Source of the DNA: JACVRX01 sp035697245
GTDB lineage: Bacteria > Actinomycetota > Actinomycetes > Jiangellales > Jiangellaceae
NCBI GenBank assembly: GCA_035697245.1
Contig: DASSDH010000008.1
Location: 1-17,008, forward strand
Direction: 5' to 3'
Length of the DNA: 17,008 nucleotides
Shown: positions 1 through 7,362 of the stretch, in pieces
How the letters are laid out: every line of letters starts with the position of its first letter
How positions within the stretch are numbered: position 1 is the first letter of the stretch
Translations under genes and position numbers: made by a program
Notes under the pieces: generated by a model
The model's database searches: none
The model's input: the letters and a program-made list of their open reading frames with translations, nothing else
What the model was told of the DNA's origin: nothing

Positions 1-204
1 CTAGGCGCTTCGTCGCTCACGACTGCCGAACTGCGACTGCTGCCACTGCTGCCCACCCACCTGTCATTCCCCGAAATCGGTGACCGGTTGTTCATCTCCC
101 GGCACACGGTGAAGAGCCAGGTGAACTCCCTTTACCGCAAGCTCGGGGTGTCGTCTCGCGGCGAGGCAGTCGACCGGATGACTGAACTCGGTCTCCACGC
201 CTAG
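1..204 (+). CDS. LuxR-family (LAL-type) transcriptional regulator, C-terminal fragment
   Basis: Frame 1 is open from the window edge to TAG at 202-204 and encodes 67 residues. They form a LuxR/GerE helix-turn-helix: the first-helix motif LTTAELRLL, then the recognition-helix motif FISRHTVKSQ, then the family ending YRKLGVSSRGEAVDR. This wording, with 'PTHLSFPEIGDRLF' before the recognition helix, is typical of large ATP-dependent LAL/MalT-like regulators rather than of NarL-type response regulators. The N-terminal NTPase and TPR parts would lie outside the window. The gene converges on the aldose 1-epimerase gene with a gap of only 10 bp. The HTH call is solid; the LAL subclass is inferred from the tail alone. 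Confidence 0.85.
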   Translation, partial: LGASSLTTAELRLLPLLPTHLSFPEIGDRLFISRHTVKSQVNSLYRKLGVSSRGEAVDRMTELGLHA

Positions 205-214
205 GTCGCCGGAG

Positions 215-1156
215 TCAGCGACGGCTCGACGACTCGGCTCGTAGGCCCCAGCTCCCATGCCATGACTCGCCGGGTTCGAGCTCGATCAGATCTGTCCCGG
301 AGCGGAACGCGTCCGGTGGGCAGGTCATCGGTTCGACTGCCACGGCTTTCCGCCGACGATCGGGCCGGCCCACCCCGTCTCCCGTGTAGACCATCAGGTA
401 GCGGAATGCGTCGTCCACCCACAACTCGACGGAATGCCCGTCGTCCGGTTCGGTAAGCCGGGCGACCGCGCGCCCGTCCTCACCTCGGACCAACCCGCCG
501 AAGCATGTGTCCAGCTGCATCGAGCCGATCCATTGCGGCTGGGTGAAATCGAACGGTGTCGCCGCGACAGCCACCATTGCCGGCCGGCTCGGGTCGAGAT
601 AGCTGGTGGCAGGCACAGTCAGCTGGAGCGCGTCTATCGAGGTCGTTCCGATGGTGAGGTACGGATGGAACCCGACGCCGATCGGAGCTCGTTCGGAGTC
701 GGCGTTGACCGCCTGGATCGTCACAGTGAGCCCGGTGGCGTCGAGCGCGTAGGTGACCTGGAGATCCAGTTGCCACTCGTATCCAGGCTGGGGGCGCACG
801 GCGCACGACAACGCGACCGATGTCGGGTTGTGCACGACCACTGACCAGTCCAGCCAGCGCACCATCCCGTGGATTGCGGTGTGCCGGCCGTCTTCATTGA
901 TGGGAGCCTGGCAGTCGCGGCCGCCGTAGCGGTAGCGGCCGTCGGTGAGCCGGTTTGGCCAGGGGGCCAGCACTTGCCCACGCCCGTCCGTGGCACGTTC
1001 GTCGATCCCGAAGCCATCGACCACATCCAGGCCGTCGACCGTGCAGCTGCGCAGGGTCGCGCCGACCTGGGTGACCTGCGCCTGGGAGTTGCCGTAGGCG
1101 ATGGCGTACTGGTGGCCCGACGGTGCTCGGGCGCTCTGTACATCGTCGAGAGGCAT
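215..1156 (-). CDS. aldose 1-epimerase (mutarotase) family protein
   Basis: This gene encodes a 313-residue protein of about the usual length for the family. It should interconvert alpha and beta anomers of glucose, galactose or a related aldose. Visible family features are LAPWPNRL (about 64-70), the first histidine in AIHG (H96), the likely acid histidine in GFHPYL (H164), and a C-terminal VEPMTCPPDAF block with the likely base E275. There is no signal peptide, so it is probably cytoplasmic. The ATG at 1154-1156 lies 3 bp beyond the stop of the truncated MFS gene. No strong Shine-Dalgarno is visible, so translation may be coupled to that remnant. It is the last gene of the run that starts at cydA. 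The natural substrate cannot be read from the sequence. Confidence 0.9.
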   Translation of the reverse strand: MPLDDVQSARAPSGHQYAIAYGNSQAQVTQVGATLRSCTVDGLDVVDGFGIDERATDGRGQVLAPWPNRLTDGRYRYGGRDCQAPINEDGRHTAIHGMVRWLDWSVVVHNPTSVALSCAVRPQPGYEWQLDLQVTYALDATGLTVTIQAVNADSERAPIGVGFHPYLTIGTTSIDALQLTVPATSYLDPSRPAMVAVAATPFDFTQPQWIGSMQLDTCFGGLVRGEDGRAVARLTEPDDGHSVELWVDDAFRYLMVYTGDGVGRPDRRRKAVAVEPMTCPPDAFRSGTDLIELEPGESWHGSWGLRAESSSRR

Positions 1157-1159
1157 CGG

Positions 1160-1456
1160 TTATCCCGGGGAGGTTGCCAGTAGCTGCCGAGACGGTTGGC
1201 GCCGCGCGAGTGCGAACGACAGCAGGACCAGGCACACCTGCTTGGCGCTGAACCGGTGCGCCATAGCCCCGCCCACCAGTGACGTGGCGATCGCCGTCAG
1301 CACCTGCGGCACGAACATGGCGCCATACTGCGTGTTGCTCAGGTCGTACCCCGAGGGGTCGGTGAAGATCGAGCTGGCTGCTGGGAACGTGACCAGCGTG
1401 ATGCCCTGGACCAGCCCGGCCAGGTTGACAGCCCTGTTCTCGGCACTGGACGCCAT
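1160..1456 (-). pseudogene. truncated MFS transporter (N-terminal remnant)
   Basis: This 98-residue reading frame has an ATG at 1454-1456 with a good ribosome binding site (GAGGG about 6 bases upstream). It begins like a major facilitator superfamily transporter: a first hydrophobic helix (about residues 10-28), a second (about 44-64) ending in the motif A-like stretch GGAMAHRFSAK, and the start of a third. It then runs into an unrelated Arg/Ser-rich tail and stops at TAA. MFS proteins are normally about 400 residues with 12 helices, so roughly 300 codons are missing. The cut lies directly against the aldose 1-epimerase start, which suggests an internal deletion. It sits 28 bp after the GMC gene in the same operon. 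Reading it as a functional small membrane protein is possible but unlikely. Confidence 0.75.
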
Positions 1457-1484
1457 CGCGAACCCTCGGCGTTGCTCTACGTGT

Positions 1485-3038
1485 CTACCCGAGCCTCGAC
1501 AACAGGTGATCGCCGACCCGCAGCGCGTTGGCCATCGCGGTGAGCGCCGGGTTCACCGCCCCGATGCTCGGGAAGAAGCTGGTGTCGACGACATAGAGGT
1601 TGTCCAGCTCATGCGCCTTGCAGTTCGTATCGAGGACCGACGTCGCCGGGTCGGCCCCGAAGCGAACGGTGCCAGCCTGGTGGGCGCAGCCCGCGACCGG
1701 GATGTCGTTCTTCATGTAGATGTCGCGCGGGATCAGGTGGTGGGGGTGCATGCCCAGGTGGCTCAGGTGCTTCTTCACCCGGTGGTACAGCTGCTCGAGC
1801 GGCTCCCGGTTGTTCGGGGTGTAGCGCAGGACGATGTTGCCGTCCCCGGCCAGGGTTACCCGGTTATCGGGACCGGGCAGATCCTCGGCGGAAAGCCAGA
1901 AATCGACGGCGCGCTCGGCGACCTGGTCGAGCGCGAACGTCGGCGCCAGCTTCGTCTCGATCGGCTTCTCACCTCGGTACATCGGCGCCGAGGACTTGCC
2001 GACCATCTGCACGTTGCCCATCGGGTAACCGAAGTCGTCGTCGCCGAAGTAGTAGTCGTTCATTCCGAGGGTCTTCTGGAACCGGGTGTCGTTCTTCTCC
2101 ATCGAGACGGCGAGGAATGCGCGGCTGTTGTGGAAGACGTAGTTGCGCCCGACCTGGTCGGAGCCGTTGGCCAGCCCGTTGGGGTGTTTGTCGTTGGCGC
2201 TGGCCAGCAGCAACTTCGCCGAGTTGGCCGCGCCGGCCGATACCACGACCACTGACCCGGTGTAGCGCTGCTCGGTGCCGTCGACGTCGGCGACGACCGA
2301 CGTGACCGTCCGCCCCGACGGGTCGGTTTCCAGCCCTTGCACTGTGGCGTTGCGCACCAGCGTGACGTTGTCGTAGCCAAGCGACGGACGCACCGCAATC
2401 ACGTCGGCGTCGGATTTGGCGTGCACCAGACACGGAAAGCCGTCGCACGTCGCGCACCGAATGCAGGTGCTGAGCGCAGGGTTCGCCTCGTCGAGCATGA
2501 TCCCGCACGGAGCATGGAACGGATGCATTCCCACTCGGGCCATGTCATCGAACAGCTGCTGGATCCGCGGCTCGTGTGACACCGGCGGGAACGGGTACGG
2601 CGCCCCGGCTGGCGGGTCGGTCGGGTCCTCGCCGCGGGCACCGTGGACCTGGTAGAGCTGCTCTGCCTGCGTGTAGTAGGGCTCGAACTCGTCGTAGCCG
2701 ATCGGCCACGCGGGCGATATCCCGCCGTGGTGAGTGAGCTCGCGGAAGTCCTGCTCGCGCAACCGGTACAACGCAGCTCCGTAGAATTTCGTCGCACCTC
2801 CGACGAAGTAGTGGATCTGCGGCTGGAACGCCTTGCCGTTCTCGTCGTACCACGTGTCTTTGGAGACGTATCGGTTGTCGACGAAAACCGCCGTGGCGTC
2901 CCAGTTCTCGATCTCGCGGGGCAGCCAGTCACCCCGTTCCAGGATCAGCACCCGCTTGCCCGACGGGGCCAGCCGGTGCGCGAGCGTGCTGCCGCCGGCA
3001 CCCGACCCCACGATGATCACGTCGTACTCGTCGGCCAT
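1485..3038 (-). CDS. GMC-family FAD-dependent oxidoreductase
   Basis: This encodes a 517-residue flavoenzyme of the glucose-methanol-choline oxidoreductase family, which oxidises alcohols or sugars at the expense of FAD. The N-terminus has the Rossmann FAD motif VGSGAGGSTLA (10-20). The middle holds four cysteines spaced C-x2-C-x2-C-x4-C (C192, C195, C198, C203). The C-terminus has the active-site histidine in GCAHQAG (H453) and the family ending VVDTSFFPS...NPALT with N497. I chose the ATG at 3036-3038 because the Rossmann fold starts at once and AAGGGG lies about 7 bases upstream; the longer open frame to 3161 is Arg-rich and overlaps the NDH-2 gene. There is no signal peptide. It lies 2 bp after the NDH-2 stop. 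The substrate is unknown; a sugar fits the flanking GH15 and epimerase genes. Confidence 0.93.
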   Translation of the reverse strand: MADEYDVIIVGSGAGGSTLAHRLAPSGKRVLILERGDWLPREIENWDATAVFVDNRYVSKDTWYDENGKAFQPQIHYFVGGATKFYGAALYRLREQDFRELTHHGGISPAWPIGYDEFEPYYTQAEQLYQVHGARGEDPTDPPAGAPYPFPPVSHEPRIQQLFDDMARVGMHPFHAPCGIMLDEANPALSTCIRCATCDGFPCLVHAKSDADVIAVRPSLGYDNVTLVRNATVQGLETDPSGRTVTSVVADVDGTEQRYTGSVVVVSAGAANSAKLLLASANDKHPNGLANGSDQVGRNYVFHNSRAFLAVSMEKNDTRFQKTLGMNDYYFGDDDFGYPMGNVQMVGKSSAPMYRGEKPIETKLAPTFALDQVAERAVDFWLSAEDLPGPDNRVTLAGDGNIVLRYTPNNREPLEQLYHRVKKHLSHLGMHPHHLIPRDIYMKNDIPVAGCAHQAGTVRFGADPATSVLDTNCKAHELDNLYVVDTSFFPSIGAVNPALTAMANALRVGDHLLSRLG

Positions 3039-3040
3039 GG

Positions 3041-4369
3041 CTATCCCCTTCGGTCCAGCGAGATGTGGGGCACGTCCTCGTCGTCCTCGGTCCATGCGAT
3101 GCGTTTCGGTACCGACGAGGCCTCGACAGTGGCGGCGTGGTCGCGGTCGAAGTAGTCCCATGCCCAGGTGAGGAACGCGTCGGCCTTGCTGTGCGCTCCG
3201 CTGAGCAGCATCGCGTGCACCCCGAGCCAGGCGGCGAACGCGACTGGACCCTCGACTTGATGATGGTGCTTCCCGACTTCGGCGACGGCGGCGTTGCGGC
3301 CGATCATCGCCATGATGCCCTTGTCCTTGTACGCGAAGCGCTTGGCCGGTTCGCCGCGAAGCTCACGCAGTATGTTCTCCGCCGCCCATCGGCCCGACTG
3401 CTGCGCGACCGAGCCGAGCTGCGGCAACGGCCGGCCTGTGTCATCACCGGATGGGATGTTCGCGACGTCGCCCACTGCATATACACCTGGGTAACCCTCG
3501 ACGGTGAGGTCAGGACGGACGTCAAGCCGTCCGCCATGGCCGGGTGCAGGTCCAGCGTTCTGCGCAATGGCAGCGCCGGACTCGCCGCCTCCCCACACCG
3601 TCGTCCGAGCCGGGATCGTGCTGCTGTCGTCGAACTCGACCCGGTCGGCGTGAACTGCGCTCACGCCGGTCTCGAGCCTGACGACCGCTCCCGCCTCGGT
3701 GAGTTTCCTGAGTGAGTACTCATGTGCCTTGCTCGAGAACGGCGCGAGCAACGCCTTTCCGCGGTCGACGATGGTGATCTGACCCGGCTGCTCGAGCCGT
3801 CCGGTCTGTTGCAGAGCGTGCATCAGCTCGGCCAGTGCACCGGTGGTCTCGACCCCGGTCGGGCCGCCGCCCACCACCACGACATCGAGCGTGCCCGGCT
3901 CGGCGCCACCATCGGTAGCCATGGCTTTCTGCAGCAGCTGCTGTAGGTGCTGCCGGAGCCGCTCGGCGTCGGCCACGGAGTACAGCGGGAACGCGTGCTC
4001 GGCGGCGCCGGGCACTCCGAAAAAGTTCGGCCGTGCTCCCGCCGCCATCACCACGTGCGAACCGGTGAGCGTCTGCCCGTCGGCAAGGACCAGGCTCCGT
4101 TCGGACAGCGTGGCGGTCGCCACGTTCGCGGTGAGGACTGTCACCGACGGATAGCCCTCGAAGATCGTCCGATGCGGTCGGGCGATGTCCTCGGCGGGCA
4201 GCTGCGAGCTGGCCACTTGGTACAGCAACGGCTGAAACTGGTGGTAGTCGTTGCGATCCACCAGCGTGACGTCGACACCCTCGTCGCCCAGCCTCAGCGC
4301 TGCGGCGACTCCGGCCAGCCCACCGCCCAGGATTAATACATGCTCAGCCCTTGGGCGGGTCCCGTTCAC
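3041..4369 (-). CDS. type II NADH dehydrogenase-like FAD oxidoreductase (NDH-2 family)
   Basis: This 442-residue two-dinucleotide-binding flavoprotein resembles single-subunit, non-proton-pumping NADH:quinone oxidoreductases. The FAD Rossmann motif is LILGGGLAGVAAA (13-25), followed by the conserved QFQPLLYQVA (44-53). The NAD(P)H-binding motif is VVVVGGGPTGVET (163-175), and the second FAD motif is GVYAVGDVANIP (295-306). The C-terminal part (about 350-410: KGIMAMIGRNAAV, WLGVHAML, FLTWAWDYF) matches the amphipathic membrane-anchoring end of NDH-2. The start is GTG at 4367-4369, overlapping the GH15 stop as GTGA, with GAGGAA about 9 bases upstream, so translation is probably coupled. As NDH-2 it would feed electrons to quinone for the bd oxidase of the same operon. 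Substrate and acceptor are inferred from family. Confidence 0.9.
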   Translation of the reverse strand: MNGTRPRAEHVLILGGGLAGVAAALRLGDEGVDVTLVDRNDYHQFQPLLYQVASSQLPAEDIARPHRTIFEGYPSVTVLTANVATATLSERSLVLADGQTLTGSHVVMAAGARPNFFGVPGAAEHAFPLYSVADAERLRQHLQQLLQKAMATDGGAEPGTLDVVVVGGGPTGVETTGALAELMHALQQTGRLEQPGQITIVDRGKALLAPFSSKAHEYSLRKLTEAGAVVRLETGVSAVHADRVEFDDSSTIPARTTVWGGGESGAAIAQNAGPAPGHGGRLDVRPDLTVEGYPGVYAVGDVANIPSGDDTGRPLPQLGSVAQQSGRWAAENILRELRGEPAKRFAYKDKGIMAMIGRNAAVAEVGKHHHQVEGPVAFAAWLGVHAMLLSGAHSKADAFLTWAWDYFDRDHAATVEASSVPKRIAWTEDDEDVPHISLDRRG

Positions 4370-6228
4370 AGCGACAGTTCCTCGAGCCGCTCGGCGAGGA
4401 CAAGCCGCCCCGCGGCTTCGATGAGTGCGAGGTGTGAGAACGCCTGCGGGAAGTTCCCGAGGTGGCGCGCGCGGTCGACCTCGAACTCCTCGGCGTACAG
4501 GCCGAGCGGCGACGCGATCCGCAGCAGTCGTTCCATAAGGTCGGTCGCCTGCTTCATCTCACCGACGATGGACAGCGCGGAAACTAGCCAGAACGAGCAG
4601 ATCAGGAACGTGCCCTCCTTGCCCGACAGTCCGTCGTCGGTCTCGCCGGTGACGTACCGCAGCACGAAGCCGTTCTCGGTTAGCTCTGTCGAGATCGCGT
4701 CGACCGTGTTCTTCATCCGCTCATCGCTGCCCGGCAGGAAGCCGAATAGGGGCGCAAGCAGCGTCGAGGCGTCGAGTGCGTCGGTGTCGTAGTGCTGTCG
4801 CAGCACACCTCGGTCGCTGACGCCGTGCTCGAGGATGTCCGCCTTGATCTCCTCGGCGGCGTCGCCCCACGCCTGCTCCAGCTTGGGGTCGTTGCGGATT
4901 GCCGCCAGCTTGGCGGCTCGGTCCAGGGCGACCCAGCCCATCAACTTCGACGACACATAGTGCCGGGGCGCCCCGCGGGCTTCCCAGATTCCCTGATCCG
5001 GCTCACGCCAGGCCGCGATGGCGCCGTCTGCTTGCGACTGCACCAATGGCCACAGCCGCCGGGGCAGGTGCTTGCTGCGACGGGTGTGCAGCAGAAGAGA
5101 GTCGAGGACCGCTCCGTACACGTCGTTCTGCCGTTGGTCGAACGCGCCGTTTCCAATCCGGACCGGGCGGGCGCCCTCGTAGCCGGACAGCTCGTCCCGG
5201 GTCGACTCGGTGAGGTCACGGCGGCCGTCTATCCCGTACATGATTTGCAGGCCGCCGTCCTTGTTCGGCTCGACGTCGGCGACGAACTGCATGAACTCGT
5301 CGGCCTCCCAGTCCAGGTTCAGGTAGTGCAGGGCCTGCAGGGTGAAGGTCGTGTCGCGCATCCACGTGTACCGGTAGTCCCAGTTGCGCTCGCCGCCAGG
5401 CGTCTCCGGGAGGGAGGTCGTCAGCGCCGCCACGGTGGCGCCGGTGGGCATGTAGGTCAGGCCCTTGATCGTGAGCGCGGAGCGCTCGAGCGGATGCCGC
5501 AGCGAGTGGTCGGGAATCCGGGCACGGGCCAGCCAGTTGCGCCAGAACCGGACTGTTGTTTCGATGCGCGCCGCGGCGTCGTCGACGTCGGTGGGTGAGG
5601 CGAGGCCGTCGGCCCACGACAGGGCGCAGAACGCCCGATCCCCTTTGGACAACACATGGCGGGCGCGGGCAGAGCTGCCCTCGATACCGATCGACATGTC
5701 GGTGCTCAACCGCACGGTCTGCCCGGCTCCGGTTGCATCGGCAGCATGGCCTTGGTCGTCAACCAATGTCCAACCGGCGGGTTCGCGGCCATAGTCGAAG
5801 ACGGGCTCGCAGACCAGCTCGACTTCGACCGAGCCCTCCAGGCACTCGACCGTGCGCACCAGCAGGTGATCGGCATCGTCGTCAGCTGGTGGCCTGGTGT
5901 GCGGGGTAATGACATCTGGCCCTTGGCGTGGCCCCATCGTCAGGGCGTCACGGACCAGGAGCCAGCCACCCGGGGTGTGCCACGTGGTCGTCATGACGTT
6001 CGTACCCGGCACGTAGGTCCGCGCCGTCGGCGTGTTGATGCCGTATGGGCCGAACCGGAAGGAGCCAGCACCGCGATCGAGGAGATTCCCCAACGAGCTC
6101 GGCGAGTCGAACGCGGGCACGCACAGCCAGTCGACCGAGCCATCGGGCGCGACCAGCGCGCCGGTGTGGCAGTTCGATAAGAACGCATAGTCGGCGATCG
6201 GTGGGAACGGCGACGTCGAGATGCTCAC
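4366..6228 (-). CDS. glycoside hydrolase family 15 protein (glucoamylase/trehalase-like)
   Basis: This is a 620-residue protein of the usual size for bacterial GH15 enzymes of the mycobacterial trehalase/glucoamylase-like group, which release glucose from trehalose or alpha-glucans. Family hallmarks are IADYAFLSNCHTGALV near the N-terminus (11-26), GGERNWDYRYTWMRD (278-292), and QGIWEARGAPRHYVSSK with the likely general acid E416. LYAEEFE near the C-terminus carries the likely base (E580 or E581). There is no signal peptide, so the substrate is probably intracellular. The start is GTG at 6226-6228 with AAGGAG about 8 bases upstream. The gene follows cydB by 48 bp and overlaps the NDH-2 start by 4 bp. 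Trehalase versus glucoamylase activity cannot be decided from sequence alone. Confidence 0.92.
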   Translation of the reverse strand: MSISTSPFPPIADYAFLSNCHTGALVAPDGSVDWLCVPAFDSPSSLGNLLDRGAGSFRFGPYGINTPTARTYVPGTNVMTTTWHTPGGWLLVRDALTMGPRQGPDVITPHTRPPADDDADHLLVRTVECLEGSVEVELVCEPVFDYGREPAGWTLVDDQGHAADATGAGQTVRLSTDMSIGIEGSSARARHVLSKGDRAFCALSWADGLASPTDVDDAAARIETTVRFWRNWLARARIPDHSLRHPLERSALTIKGLTYMPTGATVAALTTSLPETPGGERNWDYRYTWMRDTTFTLQALHYLNLDWEADEFMQFVADVEPNKDGGLQIMYGIDGRRDLTESTRDELSGYEGARPVRIGNGAFDQRQNDVYGAVLDSLLLHTRRSKHLPRRLWPLVQSQADGAIAAWREPDQGIWEARGAPRHYVSSKLMGWVALDRAAKLAAIRNDPKLEQAWGDAAEEIKADILEHGVSDRGVLRQHYDTDALDASTLLAPLFGFLPGSDERMKNTVDAISTELTENGFVLRYVTGETDDGLSGKEGTFLICSFWLVSALSIVGEMKQATDLMERLLRIASPLGLYAEEFEVDRARHLGNFPQAFSHLALIEAAGRLVLAERLEELSL

Positions 6229-6276
6229 GTCCCTGACTCCTTCACAATCGTGGGCGGGTGACGATGGGGTAGCTCG

Positions 6277-7362
6277 TCAATCATCGGCCCGGCCTTCCTG
6301 GGAGGCATCACCCCTGGCAGATGAGGCGGACCCGGCCTCATGGAGATCCCCGACGTCCTCGACGCTCTCCTCCGGAAGGAGACCCTTCTGGTCGAGGACG
6401 TAGAGCAGGACGAATCCCGGGACCACGATGACGGCGGCAAGTGCGACCGCCACCAGCACGGCAGTCAGCGTGCCATTGGGGGACGCCGCCGCCGAGACAG
6501 TGAGGCTCTCCGGCAGCAGGTACGGCCACTGCGCAACGCCCCAGGAGACCACAATGCTGGCGACCGCGAGGATCGCGAGCAGCCGGCCGCCCCTGGGTGC
6601 GTCGCGGACGAGCAGCACAAGCGCCCCGACGCCGCTTAGCACGCTGAGGATCACCGGCGGCAACGCCCGGGACGTAAGGCCGTCGAACAGATAGGACGCG
6701 TCCGCACGAAGCACGAAGATGCCGACGATGGCGATGACGGCGACGGCGACGGCCGACACCACGGCTCTCCGCCGGAAGTACTCGGCCATGTCAGCCTCAC
6801 CCAGCCGCCGGGCGTCCCACACCAGATAGACGGCGGATAGGTAGGCGACCGCCGCCACCGCCAGGACGCCGCCGAGGATCGAGGTCGGGTTGATCCAGCT
6901 GTTTACCGGGTCCCCAGCCTGGCCACCGGCTGGCACCCGGCCGGACGCGACGCCGCCGGCGACCGCTCCCATGCAATAGGGCACCAGCACCGAGGAGATG
7001 GCGAATGCGCCCCCGAAGATACGCCGGTCGCGAGTGGTGACGACCGCCTTTCGGAAGGCAAAGCTCGCGCCGCGCAGGACGATACCCAGCGCCGCGATGG
7101 TCAGCGGCACGAACAAGGTCAGTGTGATGGAGGCAAACGCCTCAGGGAACGACGTCCACAAGACAACGAATATGAAGATCAGCCAGACATGGTTGCCTTC
7201 CCACACCGGACCGATCGAGCGTTCGATCACGCTGCGCGGTCGCTGGCCTCGCTCGGCCCCACCCGCAGTCAGATCCCAGAACCCCGCCCCGAAGTCGGCG
7301 CCCCCGAAGACCGCGTATGCCACCACGGCCAGCAGGAGAACGATGGCGACGGCGGTGCTCAC
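6277..7362 (-). CDS. cydB: cytochrome bd quinol oxidase subunit II
   Basis: This encodes a 361-residue polytopic membrane protein, the second subunit of cytochrome bd, which pairs with CydA to reduce oxygen to water with quinol. It shows YAVFGGADFGAGFWDL in the first helix (16-31), GPVWEGNHVWLI (51-62), FPEAFA in the next helix, and AFRKA (102-106). It closes with WPYLLP (279-284) and a last helix before an acidic Ser/Ala/Glu tail. The GTG start at 7360-7362 overlaps the cydA stop as GTGA, which points to coupled synthesis of the two subunits. No cydC or cydD assembly genes are in the window, so they must be elsewhere or dispensable. Family assignment is secure. Confidence 0.96.
   Translation of the reverse strand: MSTAVAIVLLLAVVAYAVFGGADFGAGFWDLTAGGAERGQRPRSVIERSIGPVWEGNHVWLIFIFVVLWTSFPEAFASITLTLFVPLTIAALGIVLRGASFAFRKAVVTTRDRRIFGGAFAISSVLVPYCMGAVAGGVASGRVPAGGQAGDPVNSWINPTSILGGVLAVAAVAYLSAVYLVWDARRLGEADMAEYFRRRAVVSAVAVAVIAIVGIFVLRADASYLFDGLTSRALPPVILSVLSGVGALVLLVRDAPRGGRLLAILAVASIVVSWGVAQWPYLLPESLTVSAAASPNGTLTAVLVAVALAAVIVVPGFVLLYVLDQKGLLPEESVEDVGDLHEAGSASSARGDASQEGRADD

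Noticed and set aside
1101..2255. Long + strand open frame (384 codons) across the epimerase, MFS remnant and GMC gene
   Set aside because: It is antisense to three recognisable genes, shows no domain, and its length is expected from high GC third positions on the other strand.
3039..3161. N-terminal extension of the GMC oxidoreductase to an upstream start at 3161
   Set aside because: The extra 41 residues are Arg/Gly-rich, overlap the NDH-2 coding sequence, and the ATG at 3038 has both a good ribosome binding site and the Rossmann motif right behind it.
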